Source: Herpetosiphon geysericola
GTDB lineage: Bacteria; Chloroflexota; Chloroflexia; Chloroflexales; Herpetosiphonaceae
Assembly: GCF_001306135.1 (NCBI RefSeq)
Contig: NZ_LGKP01000035.1
Coordinates: forward strand, 310,001 to 374,000
DNA: 64,000 nucleotides
Reading direction: 5' to 3'
Both the position numbers and the translations under genes were made by a program. Below, in pieces: positions 1 to 8,684 of the stretch; the stretch's first letter is position 1; the number at the start of each line of letters is the position of its first letter. Under the pieces are notes generated by a model. It ran no database searches. It had not been told where the DNA came from and saw only the letters and a list, made by a program, of their open reading frames with translations.

Positions 1-1
1 A

Positions 2-340
2 GGCAAACGTGGCGATTTGATGTTGGTGGTCAATCTCGTGCCCGATAGCCGCTTCGAGCGTAAAGGCAACGATTTACATACCGATCTCGCAGTCGATTGG
101 CATACCCTCATCCTTGGTGGCAAAATAAAAGTCCCATTGCCTGATGGGAAGCAATTAACATTGACGGTGCCTGAACAGACCCAAAATGCCAAGGTGTTTC
201 GTTTGCGCGGCCAAGGCGTGCCCAACCTGCGCGACCAAAACACTCGCGGCGATTTGCTGGTCAAAGTTCAGGCAGTGCTACCAACTAGCCTGACTCCCAA
301 ACAGCGCGAATTGGTGATGGCTCTACGGGATAGCGAATAA
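2..340 (+). CDS. DnaJ-family chaperone, C-terminal part (5' end outside window)
   Basis: The open frame runs from the window edge, so the J domain and the true start lie upstream. What is visible is the second beta-sandwich of the DnaJ/CbpA C-terminal substrate-binding region: a segment reading VDWHTLILGGKIKVPLPDG, then FRLRGQGVPNLRDQNTRGDL, which is the typical motif before the last strands. Proteins of this family hold unfolded clients and pass them to DnaK. No cysteine-rich zinc region is seen in this part, so canonical DnaJ and CbpA-like forms cannot be told apart. The gene is followed 78 bases later by clpC on the same strand, which fits a protein quality-control operon. Only the identity of the visible domain is firm. 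Confidence 0.85.
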   Translation, partial: GKRGDLMLVVNLVPDSRFERKGNDLHTDLAVDWHTLILGGKIKVPLPDGKQLTLTVPEQTQNAKVFRLRGQGVPNLRDQNTRGDLLVKVQAVLPTSLTPKQRELVMALRDSE

Positions 341-405
341 TGTCAGAGGGCAAAAATCAAAAGGCAAAAAGTTTTGACTTCTGCCTTTTGACTTTTGATT
401 TTGAC
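341..405. repeat. Heptad tract with inverted arms between dnaJ and clpC
   Basis: The tract begins on the base after the dnaJ stop codon. The left arm reads in sevens as tgtcaga, gggcaaa, aatcaaa, aggcaaa. The right arm is the inverted form, ttttgac, ttctgcc, ttttgac, ttttgat. The two arms can fold into an imperfect A/T-rich hairpin that ends just before the clpC ribosome binding site. The same words recur at 8344-8369 and 26440-26542. Confidence 0.75.
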
Positions 406-418
406 AAAGGGTTTTTAT

Positions 419-2887
419 ATGAAGTTAGAACGATTTACCGAAAAAGCGCAAGAAGCGTTTCAACATGCCCAAGAGTTGATGCACGAACAACATCACTCGC
501 AGCTCGATGTTGAACACATTTTCTTGGCTTTGTTGCGCCAATCAGATGGGATTGCCGGGCGGGTTTTGGGTCGCCTTAGTGTCAATGTTGAATCGGTGAT
601 TGCCCGTGTCGAACGCGAGCTTGATAAATCGCCCAAAGTTTATAATTATGGCTATCCGCAGCAAAGCGTCTACGTTACGCCGCGCACTCAACGCTTGGTC
701 AAACGCGCCGAGCAAGAAGCTGAGCGCATGGGCGATCAATATGTCTCAACTGAGCATTTGTTGATTGCAATCGCTGGCGAACGCGAAGGTGCTTCGGCCC
801 GCATTCTTGCGAGCTTTGGCATCGATACTGAGCGCTTGTTGGCAATTCTGATGGAGATTCGTGGCTCGCAACGCGCCGATGATCCAACTGCTGAAAGCCG
901 CTATGAAGTGCTAGAAAAATACAGCACCGATTTGACCGCGCTGGCAGCCCAAGGCTTGCTTGATCCGGTGGTTGGCCGCGATGGCGAAATTACCCGTGTG
1001 ATTCGGATTTTGAGCCGCCGCAGCAAGAATAACCCTGTGCTGGTGGGCGAAACTGGCGTTGGTAAAACTGCCATCGCTGAAGGCCTCGCCCAACGAATTG
1101 CCAATGGCGATGTGCCAGAACTGTTGCGCAATCGCCGCGTCTTGGCGCTCGATTTGGCTGGTATGGTCGCTGGCTCAAAATTCCGTGGCGAGTTTGAAGA
1201 ACGGCTCAAAGCAGTGATGGATGAAGTGCGCTCGGCTAAAGGCAAAGTGATTGTCTTTATCGATGAATTGCATACCGTGGTTGGCGCTGGCTCGGCTGCT
1301 GGCTCAATCGATGCCTCGAATATGCTCAAGCCAGCCTTGGCGCGGGGCGAGATGCAAGCTGTTGGCGCGACGACTACCGATGAATATCGCAAACACATCG
1401 AAAAAGATGCAGCCTTAGAACGACGTTTCTCGCCAGTGTATGTTGAAGAGCCAGATGTTGAAACCACCATCGAGATGTTGCGTGGCTTGCGTCGCCGCTA
1501 CGAAGAACATCACAATTTGACGATTAGCGATGCAGCCTTGAAGGCCGCCGCTAATCTCTCGCACCGCTATATCAACGATCGCTTCTTGCCCGACAAGGCG
1601 ATCGACTTGATTGACGAAGCCTCGGCCAAGCTGCGGATTGATATTTATTCGATGCCTAAAGAGCTGCGCGACAAGCAACAAGCAATTCGCGATTTGCATC
1701 GTGGCGAGGAAGATGCTGGCAATCAGCGCGATTACGAACGCGCCGCGATTCTCAAAGCTGAAGCCTTGGCCTTGGAAAGCGAGTTTCAGCTAGAGCGTCA
1801 GCAATGGCTCGAAACGAACCAACTCGACGATGTGGTTGATGAAGAAGACGTTGCAACTATCGTCGCGACCTGGACGGGAATTCCGGTACAGCGTATGCTC
1901 GAAACCGAAAAACTCAAGTTGGTCGAGATGGAAGAACGGTTGCATGCGCGGGTTGTTGGTCAACACGAGGCCGTGACTGCGGTTTCCGATGCGATTCGCC
2001 GCGCTCGTTCGGGCCTCAAAGATCCCAAGCGCCCAATCGGCTCGTTTATCTTTGTCGGGCCAACTGGGGTTGGTAAAACCGAATTGGCCAAAGCCTTGGC
2101 AGCCTTCCTTTTTGATGATGAAGATGCCATGACCCGCGTCGATATGTCGGAATACCAAGAACGGCATACCGTCTCGCGCTTGGTTGGTGCACCTCCAGGC
2201 TATGTTGGCTATGATGAAGGCGGCCAATTAACCGAATCAATTCGTCGCCGCCCATATCAAGTCATTTTGTTTGATGAGATTGAAAAAGCCCATGGCGATG
2301 TGTTCAACGCCTTGCTGCAAGTGCTTGACGATGGTCGTCTGACCGATGCGCAAGGCCGCACCGTCGATTTCCGCAACACCGTGATCATTATGACCTCGAA
2401 TGTGGGGACTGATGAGATTCGGGCTGGCTCGATTGGCTTCCGCCGCGAGAACAAAATTGACCTTGGTGAAGTGCGTAAACGGGTTGATGATGCTATGAAA
2501 CGCACCTTCCGCCCTGAATTCTTAAACCGGATCGATGAGATCATTCTGTTCAAGCCATTGGAAATGGCCGAATTGACGGGAATTATCGATGTCTTGGCTA
2601 ATGAGGTTGTTGCTCGCTTGAGCGAATTGCAAATTAGCTTGCATTTGACCACAGCCGCCAAGGAATTGTTGGTGCAAGAAGGTTACAACCCAGTGTATGG
2701 GGCACGCCCATTGCGCCGCACCTTGCAACGCTTGGTCGAAACGCCGCTTTCACGGGCGTTGCTCAAAGGCGAATTTAGCGCTGGCGATGTGGTCGAGGTC
2801 GATGTTGAAAATGGCGTGATTATTTTCAACAAAGGTGAACAATTGCAAATGACCAGCAGCAAACCGGTTGAGCCACTTTCGGCCTAA
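419..2887 (+). CDS. clpC: ClpC, AAA+ unfoldase of the Clp protease
   Basis: An 822-residue Hsp100 protein that unfolds substrates and feeds them to the ClpP peptidase in the cytoplasm. It has the N-terminal double Clp repeat (residues 1-145), a first AAA module with Walker A GETGVGKT near residue 210 and Walker [10 protein letters not shown], a short middle domain with a UVR-like helix ([14 protein letters not shown]), and a second AAA module with GPTGVGKTE near residue 547 and [10 protein letters not shown]. An IGF tripeptide at about residue 672 is the known ClpP-docking loop, and together with the short middle domain it separates ClpC from ClpB. The start is the ATG at 419, after AAAGGG; an in-frame ATG eight codons upstream lies inside the repeat tract. 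No CtsR or McsAB partner is in view. Confidence 0.95.
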   Translation: MKLERFTEKAQEAFQHAQELMHEQHHSQLDVEHIFLALLRQSDGIAGRVLGRLSVNVESVIARVERELDKSPKVYNYGYPQQSVYVTPRTQRLVKRAEQEAERMGDQYVSTEHLLIAIAGEREGASARILASFGIDTERLLAILMEIRGSQRADDPTAESRYEVLEKYSTDLTALAAQGLLDPVVGRDGEITRVIRILSRRSKNNPVLVGETGVGKTAIAEGLAQRIANGDVPELLRNRRVLALDLAGMVAGSKFRGEFEERLKAVMDEVRSAKGKVIVFIDELHTVVGAGSAAGSIDASNMLKPALARGEMQAVGATTTDEYRKHIEKDAALERRFSPVYVEEPDVETTIEMLRGLRRRYEEHHNLTISDAALKAAANLSHRYINDRFLPDKAIDLIDEASAKLRIDIYSMPKELRDKQQAIRDLHRGEEDAGNQRDYERAAILKAEALALESEFQLERQQWLETNQLDDVVDEEDVATIVATWTGIPVQRMLETEKLKLVEMEERLHARVVGQHEAVTAVSDAIRRARSGLKDPKRPIGSFIFVGPTGVGKTELAKALAAFLFDDEDAMTRVDMSEYQERHTVSRLVGAPPGYVGYDEGGQLTESIRRRPYQVILFDEIEKAHGDVFNALLQVLDDGRLTDAQGRTVDFRNTVIIMTSNVGTDEIRAGSIGFRRENKIDLGEVRKRVDDAMKRTFRPEFLNRIDEIILFKPLEMAELTGIIDVLANEVVARLSELQISLHLTTAAKELLVQEGYNPVYGARPLRRTLQRLVETPLSRALLKGEFSAGDVVEVDVENGVIIFNKGEQLQMTSSKPVEPLSA

Positions 2888-2911
2888 ACCAAACCACCAA
2901 ACCAGCTTCAG

Positions 2912-2952
2912 CCAGCGGTTGAGAAGATGTTTCTCAACCGCTGGTGTTTTTT
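2912..2952 (+). terminator. Rho-independent terminator of clpC
   Basis: A perfect 14-base stem (ccagcggttgagaa at 2912-2925 with its complement at 2931-2944) closes a five-base loop and is followed by tgtttttt. It lies 24 bases after the clpC stop and overlaps the end of the convergent gene. Confidence 0.9.
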
Positions 2953-3802
2953 AGGCCAATAAATGAGCAATAATCGCCGCATTGGAATCGCCTGCTGCGG
3001 CCAAGGCTTGGGCTGCTTCGGCAGTCTGCCACCAACCCCAAGCAGCATGCTGAAACGTGCCCAAGACATCAAACGGCACATCAAGCGGCAAGCAGGCAGC
3101 AATCGATTCGGGATTTTGCATTTGCCAGCGTTGGATGTTCGCCTGTTCAGCAACTGGCTGATAGGCAATACGGGCAAGACACAGTGCAACATCATCAGCA
3201 GTGTAATCGCGATTAAACTCCATAGTTAAGATCGAACCAGAATAGGCTGTGAGATATTGCGAATAGCCACAGCCGCTGGCTGAATCTATGGCCAAGGGAT
3301 GCAAGTCTAGCCACGGATTAAACACCATCGAATTTTCCAAGCCAACAATTCCATCCTCGTCGATCAAGCCCAAGAAAAGCTGAAATTGTTGATACCCAGC
3401 ACCTAAAATGCTGTCAAGCCCAACCGTGTTGAGTTGCGCGCGCAATTGGACCACTTGGGCCAACATCTGCATCCCATTGCTGTTTGGCTGACCATTGAAG
3501 CGCTGAAAATAGCGTTGATAGACTTCGCTCAAGGCGGCAAACGTCGGTTCGCAGTGCAAACGTGGTTGGTCGGGATCGTTACAGAAGTCAAGCCATAGAT
3601 CGTGGGGTTGGCTTGGATCAAAGACGAGGCTGGCACGGCCATGGCGGGTTGTGAGCGACGGACATGTGCCCAAACTGATCAAGCCATCGCTACGGGCTGG
3701 CGTGCGGCTCAAGCGGCGTTGCGAATGCCAGCGAAAACCCCATTGATGCAGAGTTTGGTTGCGGCGCAGTTCGGTGTGCCAGGCTGGCAACTTGTGGCTC
3801 AT
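2951..3802 (-). CDS. Hypothetical protein, 283 residues
   Basis: I do not recognise this family. The protein is soluble in appearance, with no signal peptide or membrane segment, and is rich in Trp and Gln. The middle (residues about 95-215) alternates short hydrophobic strands with segments such as QLFLGLIDEDGIVGLEN, and the C-terminal third is helical and Ala-rich (TAEAAQALAAAGDSNAAI). The start is taken as the ATG at 3802, with GGAGCC five to ten bases upstream; an in-frame GTG directly before it is less likely. A terminator stands between it and the upstream mbtH gene, so it is probably transcribed alone. It converges on clpC and its last codons meet the clpC terminator. Confidence 0.7.
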   Translation of the reverse strand: MSHKLPAWHTELRRNQTLHQWGFRWHSQRRLSRTPARSDGLISLGTCPSLTTRHGRASLVFDPSQPHDLWLDFCNDPDQPRLHCEPTFAALSEVYQRYFQRFNGQPNSNGMQMLAQVVQLRAQLNTVGLDSILGAGYQQFQLFLGLIDEDGIVGLENSMVFNPWLDLHPLAIDSASGCGYSQYLTAYSGSILTMEFNRDYTADDVALCLARIAYQPVAEQANIQRWQMQNPESIAACLPLDVPFDVLGTFQHAAWGWWQTAEAAQALAAAGDSNAAIIAHLLA

Positions 3803-3819
3803 CACAGGCTCCTTGCAGC

Positions 3820-3848
3820 AAAAAACGACTACCCTTGTAGGATAGTCG
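3820..3848 (-). terminator. Rho-independent terminator of the mbtH transcript
   Basis: Read on the minus strand, CGACTATCC and GGGTAGTCG pair (one G:U) around a TACAA loop and are followed by six T. It lies 35 bases after the mbtH stop. Confidence 0.85.
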
Positions 3849-3882
3849 CTTGGTGTGTCAGGGAGTGACTTTATGCAGCGGT

Positions 3883-4107
3883 TTAGCCTTGGCTTGCTTG
3901 CTCATCCATCATTTTGCGCAAACTCAAGGGCCGCATATCAGTCCAGACTTCTTTGATATAGTCCAGACATTCGGCTTTGGTGCCGCTTTTGCCTGCATCA
4001 TTCCAGCCCAATGGGTTTTCGCGATCTGCTGGCCAAATCGAATATTGTTCTTCATGATTGATTACGACTTTGTAAATCGTATGATCTTCTTCGTCATTCC
4101 AACCCAT
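3883..4107 (-). CDS. MbtH-like protein (stand-alone)
   Basis: A 74-residue protein with the full MbtH signature: [26 protein letters not shown] and DMRP, including the conserved tryptophans. MbtH-like proteins are small partners that bind and activate the adenylation domains of nonribosomal peptide synthetases. The length matches the family. GGAGG stands about ten bases before the ATG. No peptide synthetase gene lies within the window; the neighbours are a double thioredoxin upstream and an unknown protein downstream, so the synthetase it serves must be elsewhere. The family call is firm and the partner is unknown. Confidence 0.93.
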   Translation of the reverse strand: MGWNDEEDHTIYKVVINHEEQYSIWPADRENPLGWNDAGKSGTKAECLDYIKEVWTDMRPLSLRKMMDEQASQG

Positions 4108-4192
4108 GGTCGATGATCCTCCACTTAAGCTGGCTTTGCATAGGATTCAATCCATTCTACTAGATGAATTGAGCGGCTCGCAAGAGCCAAAA

Positions 4193-4909
4193 TTAGGCAT
4201 GGCGCGCCAAAACTTGGCGCAAGGCATTCAATGGCTGGGCGCCAGTAACTTGTTCGACAACCTTGCCAGCTTTGAATACGAGCAAGGCTGGGATGCCTTG
4301 GATGTTGAAGCGTTGAGCTGTGCGTGGGTTTTCATCAACATTCAATTTTGCAACCACTGCACGGCCTGCAAACTCTTTGGCCAGCGCTTCGATTGAGGGT
4401 GCAATGGCGCGACACGGCCCACACCAGGCGGCCCAAAAATCGACCAGCACGGTTTGGCCGTTGCGAATCGTCTGCTCAAAATTGGCATCGGTCAAGATCA
4501 CGGGCGTGGAGCTACCAGCCGCCGGAGCGCTAGGCGTTATGGGTGTGCTGGCAGCATTCGGCAAATTGCCTAAGGTTTGACCATTGACCAAGGCCTCAAG
4601 CACTGGTTGCAATTGCTCTTTGCTCACCGCGCCAACACAACGCCCTTGCTCTTCGGTTTGGCGCATAAAAACGATACTTGGTAGCGCCGTAATCTTGTAG
4701 TCTTTGGTTAAGTTGGGATTTTCCTCAGGATTAACTTTGACGATCAGGGCGCGGCCTTCGTATTGGATTGCCAAAAGATTGAGCACTTTATCCAAGGCTT
4801 GGCTGTGCTGGTCGGTTTTGCTGCTCCAGACGACCATCAAGGGATAGCCGGTTTTGAGCACGCGCTCGAAACTTTGATCGTTGGTATGAATTGGGGTTGA
4901 AAATGTCAT
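4193..4909 (-). CDS. Two-domain thioredoxin-like protein
   Basis: A 238-residue cytoplasmic fusion of two thioredoxin folds. The C-terminal half (residues about 130-238) has the active-site motif WCGPC, with the cysteines at about 163 and 166, and the cis-proline segment GIPALLVF. The N-terminal half keeps the fold and the cis-proline region (ALPSIVFM) but carries SSKTDQHS where the CXXC should be, so it cannot do disulfide exchange and probably serves binding. A Pro/Ser/Ala-rich linker joins the halves. No export signal is visible. GGAGCT precedes the ATG. It is read just before mbtH with an 85-base gap; a shared transcript is possible but not shown. Confidence 0.9.
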   Translation of the reverse strand: MTFSTPIHTNDQSFERVLKTGYPLMVVWSSKTDQHSQALDKVLNLLAIQYEGRALIVKVNPEENPNLTKDYKITALPSIVFMRQTEEQGRCVGAVSKEQLQPVLEALVNGQTLGNLPNAASTPITPSAPAAGSSTPVILTDANFEQTIRNGQTVLVDFWAAWCGPCRAIAPSIEALAKEFAGRAVVAKLNVDENPRTAQRFNIQGIPALLVFKAGKVVEQVTGAQPLNALRQVLARHA

Positions 4910-5050
4910 TGCTCAGCTCCTTGCTGTTTCTGCTCTGAGTTTAGCATGCTGCGCTGGTCTGGTGCATTAGCAATCTATCAATGTTCACGCCCTCAGCTCT
5001 AAGGTTTATCTATTAAGATTTGGATCGGTTGTGAACAAGCATTGGTGATC

Positions 5051-5094
5051 ACCACCCTTCCGTCCCGTCTCAAGGCGGGAGACACAGACCCCCT
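5051..5094. repeat. Dispersed repeat with CCACCCTTCCGTCCCG core, copy 1
   Basis: The 16-base core at 5052-5067 is followed after seven bases by GCGGGAGAC and then CAG. The same two blocks, three bases apart, recur at 48323-48358. CCCG and CGGG can form a small stem. It sits in the 240-base gap between the thioredoxin start and the amidohydrolase stop, which otherwise shows nothing recognisable. Confidence 0.6.
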
Positions 5095-5149
5095 AAAGGA
5101 CAATTTGTGAAGTACCGTAGAGCTTCTATGATTAGTCAAGTAGTCAATC

Positions 5150-6049
5150 TTAGCTCAAAATGGTAGCTTGCGTTGCTAATTGCTCGATTAGGGCTGGCTC
5201 GACTTTGTAGGCGTGTAATTGCTGGGCAAAGCTAATTTCATCGCGCATATCCAGCGATTGAGCAGAGGTGAGGCTATCGGTGCCTAAACCAACTCGAATC
5301 CCGCGCGCAAGCATCTGTTCAAGCGGCATGCGCCCACACAGGAGGTTGTGGTTGGAACGTGGGCAATGCACCACAGCGCAATCATATTTGGCAATTAATG
5401 CTAGATCATCGGCATCGACTTGGATAGCATGAATCAAGACTGGTTGGGCTTCCAAAACGCCAAGCTGTTCGAGATAGGCGATTGGCGAGCATTGGGGCGC
5501 TTGCCACTCAATATGCGGCGTAATGCGGCGATTTAGCTCGCGTAATGCGCCAATTCCCTGCTGCAAAAAGGCCACTTCTGCTGGTGATTCAGCAATGTGG
5601 ATGGCTAAAGGCAAGGCTTCATCCTGACACCAACGGGCCGCTGCCTCGAATAGCGACGGCGCACAACTATAGGGCGCGTGAATGCTGAGGCCAATTTTCA
5701 TGGCGGTTTCGCGCTGCCGCCAGCTGTCGATTTCGCGTTGAGCGGCGCTAAACCGCTGGCTTGCTACATCAGGATCAAAGCCAAGCACTTCGAGGTAGAC
5801 CACGCCCGCCAAGCCACTGTTGAGCAAGGGTCCAATGCTTAATCTGGTGGCCGAAATATCGCCAACCGTGGTGGTTTGATTGTGGTGAAGCTGTTCGATT
5901 GCGCTGTGGATGCCGCGTTCGAGGGTGGCATTATCGAGCTGCATGCGCCGTGCCAACATCGTTTGCAGCCATGCGCCAAATTCTTGGCCAGTCGGGCAAA
6001 GCTCGGCCAAGGCGCTAAGTTCTAAGTGGGTATGGGCATTGGTATACAT
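5150..6049 (-). CDS. Amidohydrolase (cytosine deaminase/ATZ-TRZ-like), short form
   Basis: A 299-residue metal-dependent hydrolase of the COG0402 type. It starts almost directly with the metal motif HTH (residues 6 and 8, in NAHTHLE), then has HIAES, LIHA, the substrate-side motif VHCPRSN and the catalytic Asp in GLGTDS, so the active site looks complete. The family is usually 380-450 residues, with a beta-sandwich built from both termini; here both outer parts are missing and the frame stops at ATILS, before the usual NGA segment. This may be a natural barrel-only form or a truncated gene. Members deaminate purine-like or S-adenosyl-derived substrates; the substrate here cannot be read from sequence. 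GGAGTG precedes the ATG. Confidence 0.8.
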   Translation of the reverse strand: MYTNAHTHLELSALAELCPTGQEFGAWLQTMLARRMQLDNATLERGIHSAIEQLHHNQTTTVGDISATRLSIGPLLNSGLAGVVYLEVLGFDPDVASQRFSAAQREIDSWRQRETAMKIGLSIHAPYSCAPSLFEAAARWCQDEALPLAIHIAESPAEVAFLQQGIGALRELNRRITPHIEWQAPQCSPIAYLEQLGVLEAQPVLIHAIQVDADDLALIAKYDCAVVHCPRSNHNLLCGRMPLEQMLARGIRVGLGTDSLTSAQSLDMRDEISFAQQLHAYKVEPALIEQLATQATILS

Positions 6050-6107
6050 TGAGCACTCCAGCTAGTTGCGATTCTGCTCAACATAGTAGCACCAATGCCC
6101 ATACTGC

Positions 6108-8330
6108 CTAGATCATACTGACTAATTGCCAGAGAATAACCAGAAACGTGATTAAAGCAATTGCACCAATCAGCATAAACAACCAGCGGCTGCGTTGCTG
6201 GCGGTTGGTATATAAGCGTGGGGCTGGCGCTTCGCGAATGGTATTATCTGCTGGCGGCATGGGCATGGTTGGCGCGCTAGTTGGTTCTGGCGCTTTGGCC
6301 ACTGCTGCTGGCGTTGGCGGTAAGGGCTGCACCCGCCGTTTGGTTGGCTCCGATGGTGCTTTTTCATACTTATTGCTGGGGGTTGGCGGCGTTGGCAACG
6401 ATTCTGCTGGCAGCACGTTGGCAACTGGCTGGCTGGCAGTTTTGGGCGCAGTTGATTCAGTCGCCACAACCACTGGGGTTGGGGTTGAAATCGCTGGCTG
6501 GCTTGGGCTATTGACTGCTTGGTCAAGCACGGGCGTAATTTTGCTGCGCACATATTCGCCAGTGCCAGTTGATGAAATGCCTAAGGCTGCTTCCAAGGCT
6601 TCTGCCAAATCCAAACCAGTTGGGAAGCGCTCGCTGGGATCTTTGGCCAGCATTTTGAGAATTACGGCCTCTAGTTGAGCCGAAATTGCTGGATTGATCG
6701 AGCGCGGCGCTTTGGGCGGCTCGGCCATATGCAGCATGGCAATCGCCAGCGGATCAGCATCGTCAAACGGTACTTGGCCCGTCCAAAGCTCATACAAAAT
6801 CACGCCCAAGCTGTAGAGGTCGGTTTGGGGCACAACTTTGGCCGAGGAAATTGCTTGCTCTGGCGCGACATAATGTGGCGAGCCGAAAATCTCGCCGCGC
6901 GTGCCAACCTCGGTCAACAAGGCCAAGCCAAAGTCGGCCAAAATCGCCCGCCCATCTTTGTTGATCATAATGTTCGATGGCTTGACATCACGATGGATGA
7001 CGCCTTTGCTATGCGCATAATCCAACGCCGCGCAGACTTCGCGAATCATGCGGCACAGCGTGCGGGGTGTCCATTCTTGGGCGCTGGTTCGCACCTGCTC
7101 AATCACTTTGTGCAGATTTTGGCCTTCGATATACTCCATCACCATATACAGCAAGCCATACGAATCGCCATAGTGATAGAGCCGCACAATGTTGGGATGT
7201 TCGAGCTGGGCGATGGCTTGGGCTTCGCGATTGAAGCGCTCGGCGTAGCTTTGATCGTTGCGGAAGGGCGTGTCGATAACTTTAATCGCAACCGTGCGAT
7301 TGAGCCGTATATCAACCCCACGGAAGATGTTGGCCATGCCGCCGCGTCCAAGCAAGGCCTCAACCCGATAGCCATCGAGATATTGGCCTTCCAACGGTTT
7401 TTCTGGGTCGAAGGTGGCAAAGCCCAAGGCTCCTGGCTGCGATGGTGGGCGCACGCCGGGCGCAACATTTGCTGCCGCCGTAATTTGATGACTGCCTGTG
7501 ATACCCAAGGCTTGTTCTAGGGCCGCAATCAGATCTGCGCCCGTTTGAAAGCGCTCTGCTGGTGCTTTGGCCAAGGCTTTGAGCAAGACCGCCGCCGTTG
7601 CATCGTTGAGCTTGGGGTTTTTTTCTTGCGGCGCTGGCGGAGCTTGGGTAATGTGTTGCAAGGCCACGCTGGTCGCCGATGGATCATCAAACGGCACCGA
7701 GCCAGTCAACAATTCATACAAAATCACGCCCAAGGCATACAAATCCGACTGCGGAATCGCATCGGATGAGCGGCGCGCCTGTTCGGGCGCAATATAGTGA
7801 GCAGTGCCAAAAACTTCGCCTTGCGAGCCAAGCTGGGTATCGAGCGCCAAGCCAAAATCCATCAACACCACTCGTTGGTCGTGGGCAACCATAATGTTTG
7901 AGGGCTTGATGTCGCGGTGAATAACGCCCTTTTTGTGGGCATAATCGAGTGCGCTGGCCACACTACGGGTAATGTGCATCACTGCGCTATGCGGCAACAG
8001 GCTACTGGTGCTGGTATATTGGGCGAGCACTTTGGAAAGATCAACGCCATCGATATACTCCATCACAAAATAATAGAGATTATCGGTATCGTCGGCGTAG
8101 TAGATTTGCACGATATTTTCGTGCCGCCAGGTGGCGATGGCGCGAGCTTCGCGCACAAAACGCTCGGCGTAGCTTGGCACTTGACGATAGCGCCCATCGA
8201 TCACCTTGATCGCCACAGGCCGATCAAGCTTGACATCGTGGCCGACGTAGATCAAGCCCATGCCACCACGGCCTAGAACTCGGTCGATGCGAAAGTTGGC
8301 GAGTTGTTTTCCAAGCAGATCATCAGTCAT
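6108..8330 (-). CDS. Membrane-anchored tandem Ser/Thr protein kinase (two PknB-type domains)
   Basis: A 740-residue protein with two complete Hanks-type kinase domains in a row. Domain 1 (about 12-270) has GRGGMG, the ATP lysine in VAIKVID (about residue 42), HRDIKPSN (catalytic Asp about 140), DFG and GTAHYIAPE. Domain 2 (about 315-585) repeats these as GRGGMA, VAIKVID, HRDVKPSN, DFG and GSPHYVAPE. A Pro/Ala/Thr-rich linker of over 100 residues leads to one C-terminal membrane helix (WLFMLIGAIALITFLVILW) with a very short tail, so nearly all of the protein faces the cytoplasm and no extracellular sensor is present. Both domains keep every catalytic residue I can check. The gene stands alone; no cognate phosphatase is adjacent. 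Confidence 0.93.
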   Translation of the reverse strand: MTDDLLGKQLANFRIDRVLGRGGMGLIYVGHDVKLDRPVAIKVIDGRYRQVPSYAERFVREARAIATWRHENIVQIYYADDTDNLYYFVMEYIDGVDLSKVLAQYTSTSSLLPHSAVMHITRSVASALDYAHKKGVIHRDIKPSNIMVAHDQRVVLMDFGLALDTQLGSQGEVFGTAHYIAPEQARRSSDAIPQSDLYALGVILYELLTGSVPFDDPSATSVALQHITQAPPAPQEKNPKLNDATAAVLLKALAKAPAERFQTGADLIAALEQALGITGSHQITAAANVAPGVRPPSQPGALGFATFDPEKPLEGQYLDGYRVEALLGRGGMANIFRGVDIRLNRTVAIKVIDTPFRNDQSYAERFNREAQAIAQLEHPNIVRLYHYGDSYGLLYMVMEYIEGQNLHKVIEQVRTSAQEWTPRTLCRMIREVCAALDYAHSKGVIHRDVKPSNIMINKDGRAILADFGLALLTEVGTRGEIFGSPHYVAPEQAISSAKVVPQTDLYSLGVILYELWTGQVPFDDADPLAIAMLHMAEPPKAPRSINPAISAQLEAVILKMLAKDPSERFPTGLDLAEALEAALGISSTGTGEYVRSKITPVLDQAVNSPSQPAISTPTPVVVATESTAPKTASQPVANVLPAESLPTPPTPSNKYEKAPSEPTKRRVQPLPPTPAAVAKAPEPTSAPTMPMPPADNTIREAPAPRLYTNRQQRSRWLFMLIGAIALITFLVILWQLVSMI

Positions 8331-8684
8331 AGTGTGCCAAGCTTAAAATCAAAAGTCAAAAGGCAGAACGGCTTGATCGAGTGTGTGATAGAGATATTGC
8401 TAATGTTGTAATGCCATAACGCATTGTAACCGCGAAGTTTTTTTGCCACCGATTGCACAGATTATTGGGATTGGGCTATTGGCTATAGTTTTTAGCCACG
8501 AATGACATGAAACATTGTAACCGCGAAGAACACGAAGAGCGCGAAGCACAGGCTATTGGCTTTGGGTTTTAACTTGATCCTTCGCTTCTCTGCGCCTCTG
8601 CGTTAAAAAGATTGATCCACGAAGGAGATATGGCTCTTGGCTATAGGAGCAATGGTTGGCATTTCAAATCAATTTCATTAGCCT
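8331..8684. other. Intergenic region with short repeat words, no gene
   Basis: No convincing coding frame. It holds isolated pieces of the dispersed repeat families: aaaatcaaaagtcaaaaggc at 8345-8364, gggctattggctatag near 8473-8488, a nine-base-period run of the cgaagaaca type at 8519-8546, ggctattggctttggg at 8551-8566, and ctctgcgcctctgcgtt near 8588-8604. The kinase promoter should lie at the left end but no clear pair of hexamers was found. Confidence 0.6.
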
